Shown here: positions 49,701-60,000 of the stretch, in pieces
Position numbering within the stretch: position 1 is the stretch's first letter
How the letters are laid out: every line of letters begins with the position of its first letter
Position numbers and translations under genes: made by a program
The notes under the pieces: model-generated
The model's database searches: none
The model's input: only the letters and a program-made list of their open reading frames with translations
Told to the model about the DNA's origin: nothing
NCBI RefSeq assembly: GCF_021130785.1
Contig: NC_060214.1
Coordinates: forward strand, 3,871,001 to 3,935,000
Source of the DNA: Homalodisca vitripennis
Taxonomy: Eukaryota > Arthropoda > Insecta > Hemiptera > Cicadellidae
DNA length: 64,000 nt
Direction: 5' to 3'

Positions 49701-50294
49701 ATTCAGAGAAAAAATCCAAATTGACACAGGACTGGTTTTATTTTATATTTGAATCACACCTTAACATTTCATAATGTGTGCTTGAACCAAATATCATAAC
49801 AACACAAACACAAACACTGTAAATGTACTACGCACACTGAAACACAAAACATTATTTCGAATAACACAAATTAAACATAGATAAATAATTAGTGAGAAAA
49901 TAAATTAAAATGTCATGTAGTTCGCCAAAAAGAACTATAAAGATGTAGTTTTTTCATATAATATTACATATTTATAGTTTTTTTAATTTAGAGATTAAAA
50001 CAAATCCATAAAATATATTAAGAAGGATGAACAATCATGTAATCTTAATGCAATGCAGAGATAATATTTTTGGGAAATATTTCATGAGGAATCTTTCAAA
50101 ATTATTTAATACATTTACGCTTTAAAAAATCACAAATAATTGCAGTGCCATACACAGACACTCTCTAAAATAATCCCTTTGCCCAAATGTAGCTTAGTGT
50201 GTGTACAAAACTAAGATACAGATGTGTGACGTACCTCAGCTGCAGCCAGGAGGAAAGGAGTGACCAGGAGTGTACAGAAGAGCCAGGACACCAT
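38436..50294 (-). CDS. Secreted Cu/Zn superoxide dismutase (three exons joined)
   Basis: Join of 50235-50294, 41709-41912 and 38436-38690 on the minus strand: 60 + 204 + 255 bp, both junctions in phase 0, 172 residues. It dismutates superoxide to oxygen and hydrogen peroxide, outside the cell judging from the signal peptide (residues 1-20). Copper ligands are H66, H68, H83 and H140. Zinc ligands are H83 (bridging), H91, H100 and D103. The structural disulfide is C77-C166, and the active-site guide is R163 in [16 protein letters not shown] at residue 37 is a possible N-glycosylation site. Length and motifs match insect extracellular SODs. There is no frameshift or missing ligand. Splice sites are canonical: donors gtacgt and gtgagt, acceptors tacag and tccag. 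The introns are 8322 and 3018 bp and full of repeats. Confidence 0.95.
38885..39545. repeat. 42-bp tandem array (with 30-bp variants) in SOD intron 2
   Basis: The unit has gttacgatatacatgataat, agctacgttatcc and acgatcata. tagct markers at 39102, 39144, 39186 and 39228 are 42 bp apart; the left part includes 30-bp units lacking twelve bases. Open frames on both strands (172 codons plus, 92 codons minus) are products of the period. It begins about 190 bp from the exon 3 acceptor. Confidence 0.9.
39870..41479. other. SOD intron 2, remainder
   Basis: No gene seen. It includes a perfect 12-bp hairpin at 40351-40377 inside a strongly purine/pyrimidine-biased stretch (about 40300-40430). A plus-strand open frame at 39870-40106 has no recognisable features. 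Confidence 0.5.
40351..40377. other. Perfect GC-rich 12-bp hairpin
   Basis: cccttcccctcc, loop cac, ggaggggaaggg. It sits between G-rich and C-rich flanks that could also form triplex or quadruplex structures. It is intronic in the SOD gene. Confidence 0.75.
41480..41625 (+). repeat. Diverged gggttaaa-core repeat, copy 2
   Basis: Same layout as 12640-12790, including gggaaggtatcaaaagggtt and a following ttttctaagcttggcacact. It lies in SOD intron 2, about 80 bp from the donor of exon 2. Confidence 0.5.
41709..41912 (-). CDS. SOD coding exon 2, copper site
   Basis: 68 codons, from [11 protein letters not shown] to [10 protein letters not shown]. Holds the signature [10 protein letters not shown] with two copper ligands, the first disulfide cysteine and the bridging histidine of HFNP. 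Acceptor ttgatacag, donor aag|gtgagt. Without this exon the product could not bind copper. Confidence 0.95.
41913..43406. other. SOD intron 1, 5'-distal part
   Basis: No gene seen. The plus-strand open frame at 43222-43476 runs across the boundary of the transposon at 43415 and is therefore unlikely to be real. Confidence 0.5.
43415..44013. mobile_element. 599-bp MITE with ~40-bp inverted ends and 8-bp target duplication
   Basis: The left end reads gggtagagtacgataagcgg, acccggttttttatatcgaa. The right end is its complement with one or two changes. The flanks gttttcaa (43407-43414) and gttttgaa (44014-44021) match at seven of eight bases, an 8-bp target duplication. The interior is AT/GT microsatellite (43590-43727) and AT-rich sequence with no coding. 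An 8-bp duplication would suit hAT or P-type transposases; I cannot decide which. Confidence 0.8.
44022..47329. other. SOD intron 1, middle part
   Basis: AT-rich. At 44280-44560 a stretch reads [20 protein letters not shown] on the plus strand before stops; I do not recognise it. A short GC-richer block at 46397-46480 has no features. A short 20-bp repeat lies at 45293-45385. No gene is supported. Confidence 0.4.
45293..45385. repeat. 20-bp repeat rich in TGACGT/ACGTCA sites
   Basis: About four and a half copies of aaattacgttcaatgacgtt and variants, each with one or two ACGT cores. TGACGT is the half-site of CREB/ATF-type bZIP proteins. Whether it acts as an intronic regulatory element is unknown. 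Confidence 0.6.
47330..47335 (-). terminator. Polyadenylation signal behind the possible nested gene
   Basis: AATAAA on the minus strand, 33 bp past the TGA at 47368-47370. In such AT-rich DNA the hexamer is common, so support is modest. Confidence 0.35.
47368..47883 (-). CDS. Possible nested two-exon gene in SOD intron 1, 154 residues, family unknown
   Basis: Exon 1 (47652-47883) starts [20 protein letters not shown] and has an in-frame stop just upstream. A 51-bp GT-AG intron (47601-47651; gtataa ... caagcag) joins it in frame to exon 2 (47368-47600). Exon 2 reads [20 protein letters not shown], then [20 protein letters not shown] and ends [11 protein letters not shown]. Without splicing exon 1 would end after 80 codons. 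AATAAA follows 33 bp after the stop (47330-47335). No signal peptide or membrane segment. The first ~30 bases of exon 2 resemble the gttacccgcggcttcgcacgc repeat head seen at 16-17 kb. The acceptor and exon 2 start may therefore be transposon-derived, or the join may be spurious. Upstream exons are possible; I do not recognise the protein. Confidence 0.4.
47884..48934. other. SOD intron 1, no further gene called
   Basis: On the minus strand near 48160-48040 an ATG-started 41-codon frame ([20 protein letters not shown] at its start) is open, but it has no recognisable features. It could be an upstream exon of the nested gene or chance. Confidence 0.3.
48935..49440. repeat. 38-bp tandem array, about 13 copies, in SOD intron 1
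   Basis: Unit: gatttcttctcagttcaacc, acagttaaatcccttgac. cccttgac occurs at 48963, 49001 and 49039. Copies are degenerate and some are shortened. Because 38 is not a multiple of three, no long open frame results, unlike the other arrays here. Confidence 0.9.
49441..50234. other. SOD intron 1, first part
   Basis: No gene seen; AT-rich. Confidence 0.5.
50235..50294 (-). CDS. SOD coding exon 1, signal peptide
   Basis: Encodes the first 20 residues ([10 protein letters not shown] then [10 protein letters not shown]), a typical cleavable signal peptide, ending GAG at the donor gtacgt. An acceptor-like ttgttgttgcag lies just before 50310 (minus), so a non-coding exon probably precedes the ATG. 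The short 5' UTR part is 50295-50310. The flanking 50220-50480 is clearly less AT-rich than the surroundings, as expected for a promoter or 5' UTR region. Confidence 0.9.
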
Positions 50295-50363
50295 GTTGAT
50301 GTTGATATGTCTGCAACAACAAGACGACTGTCAGTGAGTCAGGCTAGGTTATGTAACTCGACT

Positions 50364-50373
50364 GTTACGTAAC
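50364..50373. promoter_or_regulatory. Palindromic bZIP-type site near the SOD start
   Basis: gttacgtaac is a perfect palindrome matching the consensus of PAR/E4BP4-type bZIP factors (TTACGTAA). It sits about 70 bp upstream of the SOD ATG in a GC-richer block. Regulatory use is inferred from position only. Confidence 0.3.
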
Positions 50374-51099
50374 CTCGCGACCAGTGAGTGAGTGCCTCGA
50401 CCGCCTTGACCGGGCCACTCCACTCTGTGTGTGTGTAAACTACATAGTACCTGCCTCAAGGTCAATGTCAACCCACAGGTGAACTGAAGCACATTCAGTC
50501 ATAATGGGTAAAACCGTGTACTTTCATATACTGCACGTAGTTTTTCGTAGTTTTGAATCCCACCATTGAAAAGGTCACACAGAACTCTACAGAAGTGGAC
50601 GTGCCTTTGCAAATGGAACTGTTACAGGCCTTGATCTAGTTCAGGACTAGTGGTTGTGAGACTGGATTCGATAATTTAGGGGCTCAGGGATGCCAAGGCG
50701 AGGATCACATTTGAAAGGGAGTCGTTAATCACTGTTTTAATTAAGCTGTGGAGCAAACTCACTTCAGGGATAACTAAATTGTTAGATTCGTGAAGACGGT
50801 TATTACAGACTGCTTCCACGTCAAGAATTAATAACATACATTTACTTAATTCCAAATTGGTAATGCCAATAGACTTGGTTACAGTTTTCTCCGTTAATAA
50901 GGAGGCAAATAAGCAAAACCTTAAAAGGAAGTTAAAGCTACGAATAAATGAGAACAGACTCAACATGCAAATTATTTATATTATTTTTTATCTTGAGGTG
51001 ATTTTAAAAAGGGATGAGCAGTTTTTTCATCTATTAATCACAAACGTTGTTGTACTCAATAGAGCTGAGAGCCTATAATTTAAGGGACTATAGAAATTG
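50374..51099. other. Upstream region of the SOD gene
   Basis: The GC-richer part up to about 50480 may hold the SOD promoter. An unusual pair of overlapping opposite open frames (50676-50966 minus, 50857-51078 plus) has no recognised product. Confidence 0.4.
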
Positions 51100-51500
51100 T
51101 GTTTTAAGTTTCCAACTCAACATTCTCATTGCATCAACCCTTCCTTCATCATGTGGGTTGCTCCACAGTGCTTAGAGATCGTGTTTATCACATCGTAGTG
51201 CACTCAATTATGCATCTGATGAGACATCGACAATTCCTCTTCACCTATATTACACCATATTTTTTAGTCTAGTTGTCTCTTATGTCGTAACGAAGTTAAG
51301 AGTTCATTTTGTGCTTCTTCGTTGCCTCCTTTTGGATCTCTTCAGGTTCCAGGTTCCAGGAATCAAGTATCTGACAGCATCAGATTTCAGACACTGAACT
51401 AAGAGGAAGTTGAACTGGAGCTGAACTCAACATTAACATTGAATCAACCCTTCCTACTACAGCTTCTTTACGTGTAACTAACTATGTGTTATCTATTTTA
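51100..51500 (+). repeat. Dispersed repeat family, second copy
   Basis: Contains gcatcaacccttccttcatc, cagtgcttagagatcgtgtt, catcgtagtgca, gatgagacatcgacaattcc, then ccaggaatcaag, and agattncagacnctg. These parallel 4345-4720 and 56510-56890. Confidence 0.5.
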
Positions 51501-51847
51501 GAGGAAATTATGGAAGTTGCAATAAAACTATAGTTTATTAGTTAATTAAGTATACCCAGATGAGATAGGAAGCGTCAATAGAGAGCCAATTTTATCAAAT
51601 GTAAACGAAACAGCGCGTTTTCCTTCTTGAAAAGCTTAGTTAATTTTCTTGTAGTTCACATCTTAAACATTACTTCAAGTTGTCAGTAGATTAAACATAC
51701 ATTAGCAATCATATAGACGTCCTTCGTTTTGTGTAGTATAAGGAAGTGGTATGTCGTGGCAACAGACAACGTATTTACTGAACAGATAAGCCACAACAGC
51801 CACAATAGGGAATATTGTCCGACGAAGTAGAGCCGAAATACCCAGTA

Positions 51848-53680
51848 GCCGTAACAAAGTAGGAGCCTCCGTTCAGTCGCATGTGCTGAGATTTGGTTGC
51901 CTTACTGTCAACCGTAACAAAGTAGGAGCCTCCGGTCGGTCGCATGTGCCGAGATTTGGTTGCCTTACTGTCAACCGTAACAAAGTATGAGCCTCCGTTC
52001 GGTCGCATGTGCTGAGATTTGGTTGCCTTACTGTCAACCGTAACAAAGTAGGAGCCTCCGGTCGGTCGCATGTGCCGAGATTTGGTTGCCTTACTGTCAA
52101 CCGTAACAAAGTATGAGCCTCCGGTCGGTCGCATGTGCCGAGATTTGGTTGCCTTACTGTCAACCGTAACAAAGTAGGAGCCTCCGGTCGGTCGCATGTG
52201 CCGAGATTTGGTTGCCTTACTGTCAACCGTAACAAAGTATGAGCCTCCGGTCAGTCGCATGTGCCGAGATTTGGTTGCCTTACTGTCAAACCGTAACAAA
52301 GTAGGAGCCTCCGGTCGGTCGCATGTGCCGAGATTTGGTTGCCTTACTGTCAACCGTAACAAAGTAGGAGCCTCCGGTCGGTCGCATGTGCCGAGATTTG
52401 GTTGCCTTACTGCCAACCGTAACAAAGTACGAGCCTCCGGTTGGTCGCATGTGCCGAGATTTGGTTACCCTACTGCCAACTGTAAGAAAGTACGAGTCTG
52501 CGGTCGATCGCATTTGCTGAGATTTAGGTTGCCTTATTGCCAACCGTAACAAAGTATGAGCCTCCGGTCGATCGCATGTGCCGAGATTTGGTTACCCTAC
52601 TGCCAACTGTAACAAAGTACGAGCCTCCGTTCGGTCGCATGTGCCGAGATTTGGTTGCCTTACTGTCAACCGTAACAAAGTATGAGCCTCCGGTCGATCG
52701 CATGTGCCGAGATTTGGTTGCCTTACTGTCAACCGTAACAAAGTACGAGCCTCCGGTCGATCGCATGTGCCGAGATTTGGTTGCCTTACTGTCAAACCGT
52801 AACAAAGTATGAGCCTCCGGTCGATCGCATGTGCCGAGATTTGGTTGCCTTACTGTCAACCGTAACAAAGTACGAGCCTCCGGTCGGTCGCATGTGCCGA
52901 GATTTGGTTGCCTTACTGTCAACCGTAACAAAGTACGAGCCTCCGGTCGATCGCATGTGCCGAGATTTGGTTGCCTTATTGCCAACCGTAACAAAGTATG
53001 AGCCTCCGGTCGATCGCATGTGCCGAGATTTGGTTGCCTTACTGTCAACCGTAACAAAGTACGAGCCTCCGGTCGATCGCATGTGCCGAGATTTGGTTGC
53101 CTTACTGCCAACCGTAACAAAGTATGAGCCTCCGGTCGATCGCATGTGCCGAGATTTGGTTGCCTTACTGCCAACCGTAACAAAGTATGAGCCTCCGGTC
53201 GATCGCATGTGCCGAGATTTGGTTGCCTTACTGTCAACCGTAACAAAGTACGAGCCTCCGGTCGATCGCATGTGCCGAGATTTGGTTGCCTTACTGCCAA
53301 CCGTAACAAAGTAGGAGCCTCCGGTCGATCGCATGTGCCGAGATTTGGTTGCCTTACTGCCAACCGTAACAAAGTATGAGCCTCCGGTCGATCGCATGTG
53401 CCGAGATTTGGTTGCCTTACTGCCAACCGTAACAAAGTATGAGCCTCCGGTCGATCGCATGTGCCGAGATTTGGTTGCCTTACTGCCAACCGTAACAAAG
53501 TATGAGCCTCCGGTCGATCGCATGTGCCGAGATTTGGTTGCCTTACTGCCAACCGTAACAAAGTACGAGCCTCCGGTCGATCGCATGTGCCGAGATTTGG
53601 TTGCCTTACTGCCAACCGTAACAAAGTATGAGCCTCCGGTCGATCGCATGTGCCGAGATTTGGTTGCCTTACTGCCGAGT
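51848..53680. repeat. 63-bp minisatellite, about 29 copies, upstream of SOD
   Basis: The unit is accgtaacaaagtatgagcc, tccggtcgatcgcatgtgcc, gagatttggttgccttactg and cca (accg at 53111 and 53174). Since 63 is a multiple of three, up to four frames on both strands stay open (387 codons on the minus strand at 52524-53687, 285 on a second minus frame, 177 and 168 on the plus strand). The left part mostly has ggtcggtcg and ctgtca, the right part ggtcgatcg and ctgcca, with a degenerate zone near 52440-52620. That suggests homogenisation within each half. A one-base expansion (ctgtcaaacc) occurs at 52287 and 52793. No evidence of translation. Confidence 0.95.
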
Positions 53681-56509
53681 CCAGCACACTTTTATGAATT
53701 CAAAAAATATCCCAATGTCCCGCAGCACGCGAGAGTACCTTTCGACTCGTTTATTTATTTCTCCGAAGCCGTATTTATGTGTTTCCGTCACGCCAATAGG
53801 ACTGTTCTATACGGACTGTTCTGTACTGTACTGTCCTAGTCCACGATAAGGGTTATAAATTATGGCTATTATTAAACAGGGATTTAATTTTAAAAATAGG
53901 TGCAAAGAAATAAATTGTTTTCTATAAGCACACAATTTTTCTTTTCTTAAAATCGATACAGAAATTTCGACTTAGCAAGAAATCGTACGTCAGTCGCGCT
54001 CGTTTTAGCGGCAGGGTCAAAATTGGAGGGTACCCAAAAAGATTAAACATTAAAGAAATTTTTCTCGAATCATATTTTTTTAGATTGACTCGGTTTTAAA
54101 CCAAAATGAACAGAAACAATAAGTTATACACCTGTCAGACAATTACATGATGACACTAAAATTTGCATTTTTCATCCCAAAAGGTTTTGAGAGTATGAAG
54201 CTGGGAAAAATATACATTTAGAAAAAAATTTTATTCTATATGAATAATGGCAGTTAAAGTATTTTAGGCTTAACACCGAAGTACTAATATAATTTGACAA
54301 ATTTTTGCTCAAAACATAAAAACCGGCAGAGAATAATGTAGATGTACGTTTTTATCTGTTGTAATGCTCGGGAAAGTTTTCATTGTTTACACGTTTACGG
54401 CACAACCATGAATTACTACTGTTAAAACCTCTATATACAATCATTATTCATATGTTAATCTAGCTGACAAAATGTTTTAATTACATTTAGCAACTTTTAT
54501 TATTCTTTAAAGTATTTATTATTCTTTAAAGTATGTCCATATGGTTTTAGTTATTACGTTGGCTTCAAAAGCTTCAACCTTCCATCATCTTGAAACGTTA
54601 TATGGTAAGATAATATTAATTTTCTCATGGTTTTAGATTGCAAAAAACAGCACCAAATTTAAGTTTTATATCTTACTGCTTTCTGAAATAAAAAAAAACA
54701 AAAACACACGGAAGAACAGACAGACAATAAACGAAAAGAGTTAGATAGACCTTTGGTTGTAGTTAGTTTTTACCTCATCTTGGTCCATGGATCAGTATCC
54801 TAAAGTTTGTTTACAGAGTTTTGTTACACTCTGTATAATTTTGAAGATACAGCATCGACTAAAATATGAGAGTACCTTAATTAGTTAAGATTGGAATTAT
54901 TATTTATAACACTATCAATTTTTAATACGTAACCATCCATCGTATCATACCTTGCAAGTTTATTTAGCAATACACAGTAACTTAGGTATTTATTACTTCT
55001 ACTTCTAGGTGGTTAGCAGTCGGTCTGTTATTAGGTACAGGCGCATCTAGTTGCAGACATTGCCGCTTGAGTGCGCTGGCAGTCAAATTCCAGAGCAACG
55101 CAGTGCCATTGTTTAACGCAGATAGCCTCTTAGTTCTTCACTATTTTAAATAATACAATTAACAACAATCATGATATATTGTACATAAAATCAAATAAGA
55201 AACTTAAGAGGCAGAAGATATATGTTATAGGGTTTGTAAAATAAGGGGTAACAAAAATCTATGTCTTTTACTCTTTATTACTTAATTGCAATGTTTTTAC
55301 CCTTTGTTTAGTTTATTAACGTAACATTTCTATCATAATTATTATATAATGGTTATCCATTATATTATATAATAAACTGTTTGATAAACATTGAATATTT
55401 CTTGTATTTCTTGCGAAAATAAATTAAAACATGAAGTCACATATTATATTATATAGGAAGTATTTGTAGCAAATATATCGAAACTCAAAGTTAATAATGT
55501 TACATATTAGAGCAGCTTCAAAGAGAACATGTAATGATTAGGTAGTTTTTTTTGTTTACTATAGCCTACAATAAATTTTAATTAAATTATAATAAAATAG
55601 CACATATAGCACATAGGTACAGAAAATGGATTTGAGAAAATTTGGTACAACTTTCACAAAGACTCGTAGTGTACTGTAATATTTACATTGAGATAATTAT
55701 CGCCAGGTTACCATGTAAGAGTACTAGGAATGAGGGCCAGGAAAAAGATTTTGGATTTCAAAATATCGTATTTTTGTTTTTCTTATTATACACGAATATA
55801 ATAATTCTATTCCTAAACTTTATGGTCAATAGACAAGTCAAATTTAAAATGAAAGCCTTACGCCAAGCGTATGTAAATTATGAATATTGTGCTGTAAAAT
55901 GATTCTTATTACTAAAGATTCTTATTATTAAAAATAAGCAGACACATAAAAAAGTAAGCATGGAATACGCAGATTAGAAAGTTTAACATATGACATGTAT
56001 TGAGACACTACAGTCATACATAATTATTCAGTTTATCCTTTTACTTATTTCAACATAAAGTTGTTTTTAATTTTTCCTAGCAGAACGTTATTTTTTTGAT
56101 AACGCCTTCAACTATTGATTCGTTCTACTAGTTACATCACTGTGGCGCAAATTGCGGTATTGAATTGAAGGGGCGATGAATATTGTATACACTGACTTCC
56201 TGCAATGGATAAACCTTAATTAATTTGTATAAGTCGCGGATTATTTGATATTTTGTTTCTAGCTATATTTTATGCATTATTGTACATTTATATGACGGAT
56301 GAAGAATAACGTGAAATTTTACACATCACGTTATTTATTGTTATTGCAACATTAAAACTTGCTATTTAAGAAACGTTCGTAGAATTTCATCTCTTGTACG
56401 AATGTATTCCAGACATCTGCTGTTGGGATTCCTCATTGTTAGCTGCTTGTGGGTGAAGGGGGAAGGGGTGAAGGGGGGGGGGTACTGTGAATTTCGAACT
56501 GCTATAATA
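53681..56509. other. Intergenic; one diverged repeat at 53960-54090
   Basis: 53960-54090 is the third copy of the gggttaaa-core repeat. 55020-55130 is a slightly GC-richer block without features. The plus-strand frame at 55642-55902 has no recognisable product. Otherwise nothing supportable. Confidence 0.45.
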
Positions 56510-56890
56510 GTAACGCATAACGTAGCTATGGTGGGAAGGGTTGATTCTATGTGATTGAATGTTGAGGTTTACCTTCCTATTTGTGCACGGGATGAGACAA
56601 TACCCTCTTCACCTATATTAAACTATATTTTGCAGGATATGTACCTCTGATATCGAAGCGATGTAAGGAGTCGATTTTGAGCTTTATCGTCACCGACTTT
56701 TTTTGGATCTCATCAGATCATCTGATCTCATCAATCTCATCTAAATATAAATCTAAATCTGATCTCATAATCTCATCAGATTAACATGACTCCAGTTTCC
56801 AGGAGTCAAGTCTGTCACAACGTCAGATTCCAGACGCTGCACTCACATGGTGAACTGGAGCTCAACTCAACATTTACAGTTAATGCTTCT
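56510..56890 (+). repeat. Dispersed repeat family, third copy
   Basis: Shares atggtgggaagggttgatt, gcacgggatgagacaa, ctcttcacctatatta, ccaggagtcaagtctg and cagattccagacgctgc with the copies near 4.5 and 51.3 kb. It includes an internal local repeat of ctcatctaa/gatctcat. It ends about 200 bp before the piggyBac element. Confidence 0.55.
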
Positions 56891-57079
56891 CTAGTAGTCT
56901 GAAAATAAAAGTTTGAAAATAACAACTGGCACTCACAAAAAATTCTAGTTCGCCTATTAGAATTGAACTTGGGTATTTATTTACTGGATTTTATAAAGAA
57001 GTATTATATGGACTTTCCAACTTTACTATGAAATGTTTATTAGCTTGAAATTGTTAAATCTTTACTTTTTTTAAAGTAA

Positions 57080-60000
57080 TTAACACATTCACGACGACGT
57101 GCGCCACGTGTGGTACACGGCGATCTTCTCACGAGCGCGTCGTGTACCACGTGTGGCGCACGGCCCACATTACAGCAGCGCGTCATGTACCACCCGTGGT
57201 ACACGAACAATGCATTTTCAAATGGCTCTCTGAAACTAACGTTTGCCTAGAAGGTTCTACATTTCTGTCTACGCCATCTATAAAACTCTTATAATATTTT
57301 TCATTCAATGCAAACTCGTTTTTTTTCCCAAAATTGGTGTAAAAAATTGCATAGTATCTGAATAGTTGTTTGCCGTGTTTGTGATAGCTAATAAGCCTAT
57401 CAGACAAAGATACAACCTGTAAACCTTTATGTTTCTTAAACTTAATATATGTTCATACATTTAGAGTAGTTATTACGGGTAGATTAAAAAAGTTGCTCAC
57501 GTTATAAAGTTATGAGTTTAATCTGCAGAAAGTGACAAGTCTAACCTAACAAATACTTCGTAAATTGAAATAAAGTAATGAAAATAACTTAAGTATTAAA
57601 AAAAAACTCTAAATCTACAACATGACATTTTTCGTCTAATGTTTGTTATTGAAACAGTCCAAACACATCGCTGGATTATCTGTGCAGTCTTTGCAGAAAG
57701 TTTGTAACTCTCTTGCATACGTTTTCTGGCTTCTGTTGTGTTCCATGACAGGCAACTAGAGACTCATAGCAAGGTAAACATCGTTTTTTCTTGGATTGCT
57801 TAGCAAGGCCATCTCTCTTAACTAATTCGTGTTTTTGAGTAGGGTAATCGTCTTGCTGAAAACAGCACATTAAATGTTGAAAATATGGTTAAAGTCAAAT
57901 GTTTCAAGAAGCTTATAATTAAAAATTGTTTGTACAGACTTTGAGGCCTAATTTACGTGTAAACTATTTGATCTGTTTTCCTAAAACAATACGGATTCAG
58001 ATTATATAATTTAAATGAAATACAACTAGTTATAAATAAGATTACCTGAAATCGGAGGTGTTGAGAGTTGGTTAGAAGCAGGATTACAGTTACTGTTTTC
58101 CTCTACAAGCTTTCTTGCCAAAACAGATCGGAATTTTAGCATATCCCATTTAGCTTTCCTTTTCCCTAACACTGTTGAATACCACAAAGGCGTTCACCAA
58201 CACATGTACCCAGCAATAACTCTAGTGCAACCTTCTTGTAACCATTTAGATGTTTTTCTCAATGGGCTATAATACGAAACTCATTTGGTCTGATACGTCT
58301 AACGCCCCTTTTTGGCATCATTGTAAGCTAAAACACAGCTAGGTTTTCATGATTGGTTCGTTATTTCTATTGGTTTTTTTACTGGGCAATAAGTTGTCCC
58401 CATCCTCAGGTCGAGTACTTATCAAGTTTTACTCGCCTCTTGTCGACCCAGCTGATTACTTTTACACCTTGTTTGTTCTCCTGCGCATACACTTCACCCT
58501 TTTTTCAATTTCTTGCTTATAACAGTCTTTCGGATTGGACTTCAAATCCTTTCTCAAGGTACCACAAAGGTAAGTTTTTCTTTAAGCAAGGCCTCAGCTA
58601 ACTCGACGCTGTTGTAATAATTATCAGCGTACAGCAAAACGGCGCCGTTGGCCTAAAGAAATCATGAATAAGATGCAGCATTATTTTTTGTTTGTGGCCT
58701 TTTCCAGATGTAATGTCACCTTTTACCTACGTATATTTTTTGAACTTGCAGGTATAGCCATCCAGGAGAACAAAGCTTGTATATTTTCACACCATATTTG
58801 TGTGATTTGTCCGGCAAGTACTGCCGGAAATTAAGCCTGCCTCTCCACGGGACCATGGTCTCATCTATAACTACAGTTTCCACCTGGAATCCTGACAGCT
58901 TTGAATCTATCATTTAACATGACCTGCAGATTTTGGAGCTTTTTCATCCTGGGTTCTTCACCCTACTGCTTCTTCATTATTATGAAAATGAAGACATCGA
59001 AGAAGCATTTCAAACCGCTCTCTCTTCATAGCCTTTTTTATGAAGTCATTTTTAAACATGGTGTCATTTGAACCAGTAAAACCTTATTTGAGGCAAAGGG
59101 CACATCCCCATCCACAATCAAAATCCCTAGAAAATTGTTTTATTTCTCCACTAGTACATGTCAATCCACTGCCTCATAAAAGACCTCTGTTTGGGGATAT
59201 TGTTTGAAATATCTTGCCGGGCATATCGGTTTGTTTCTTCTACGATGAGGTTAATAATATCGTCTGTTAAAAACTGCTCTAATACTGTTACAGGAATTTG
59301 ATATGTCAAAATCATATACTAACCCTTCATTGTCAGTATAGGAAATTGTCTAACAGTACTCTTTAATGTCATCCCACTCATTACCATCGTCATCATAACC
59401 GGTACTTGTTTCAGTTTCACCATTTGGCCCATCATCAGTTTCGGGCCACATTGCCATTGGCGGTTTCATTATTTTCCTGATAAGGTTCTTTCTAATTCTG
59501 ATCTTGTATTATTTTCATAAATATTTAAACCTAATTCATCACTTAAGCTTATATTTTGTGAGAAATAAAGAACTGCATTCTGAAGGCTTACGTCATCTGA
59601 AGTAACAATTACATTTTTCTTCGATATTTAATGCATGACTTACTTCATTTGCAATCAAGTTCCGTCATCATTACCGTCTGCATTTTAATCCTCACTATCT
59701 GCTTCAGATGGTAAGTATTCGCTCCCCGACACAGAAAAATCAGTAAGTTCACTATCACTGTGGCCTTCAAGAGCATCATCGATCTCTTGTTCGTCCATTT
59801 TAATTACAATTTCACTACGAACACACCACAAAATAACTTTCAATTCAACACACACCCAGTCACTAGCAGTGGTAACTCTACAAATTAACGAAGCAGACTG
59901 ACAGAAGAAGACAAAAGCGCGCCAAACGATGCTCGCTAAATGTCTAGCTAGACGCAGGTTAGAAGCAAACACATGTACCACTGGGGTACACGAGACGCGG

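Noticed and set aside
50676..51078. Overlapping opposite open frames upstream of SOD
   Set aside because: No homology recognised, no splice or promoter context, average AT-rich codon content; more likely chance.
51848..53680. CRISPR array
   Set aside because: Units are contiguous 63-bp repeats without unique spacers, in a eukaryotic intron-containing context.
52524..53687. 387-codon minus-strand open frame and the other long frames at 51775-53839
   Set aside because: All are reading-frame shadows of the 63-bp repeat; four frames are open simultaneously on both strands, and the unit has no codon-position bias by eye.
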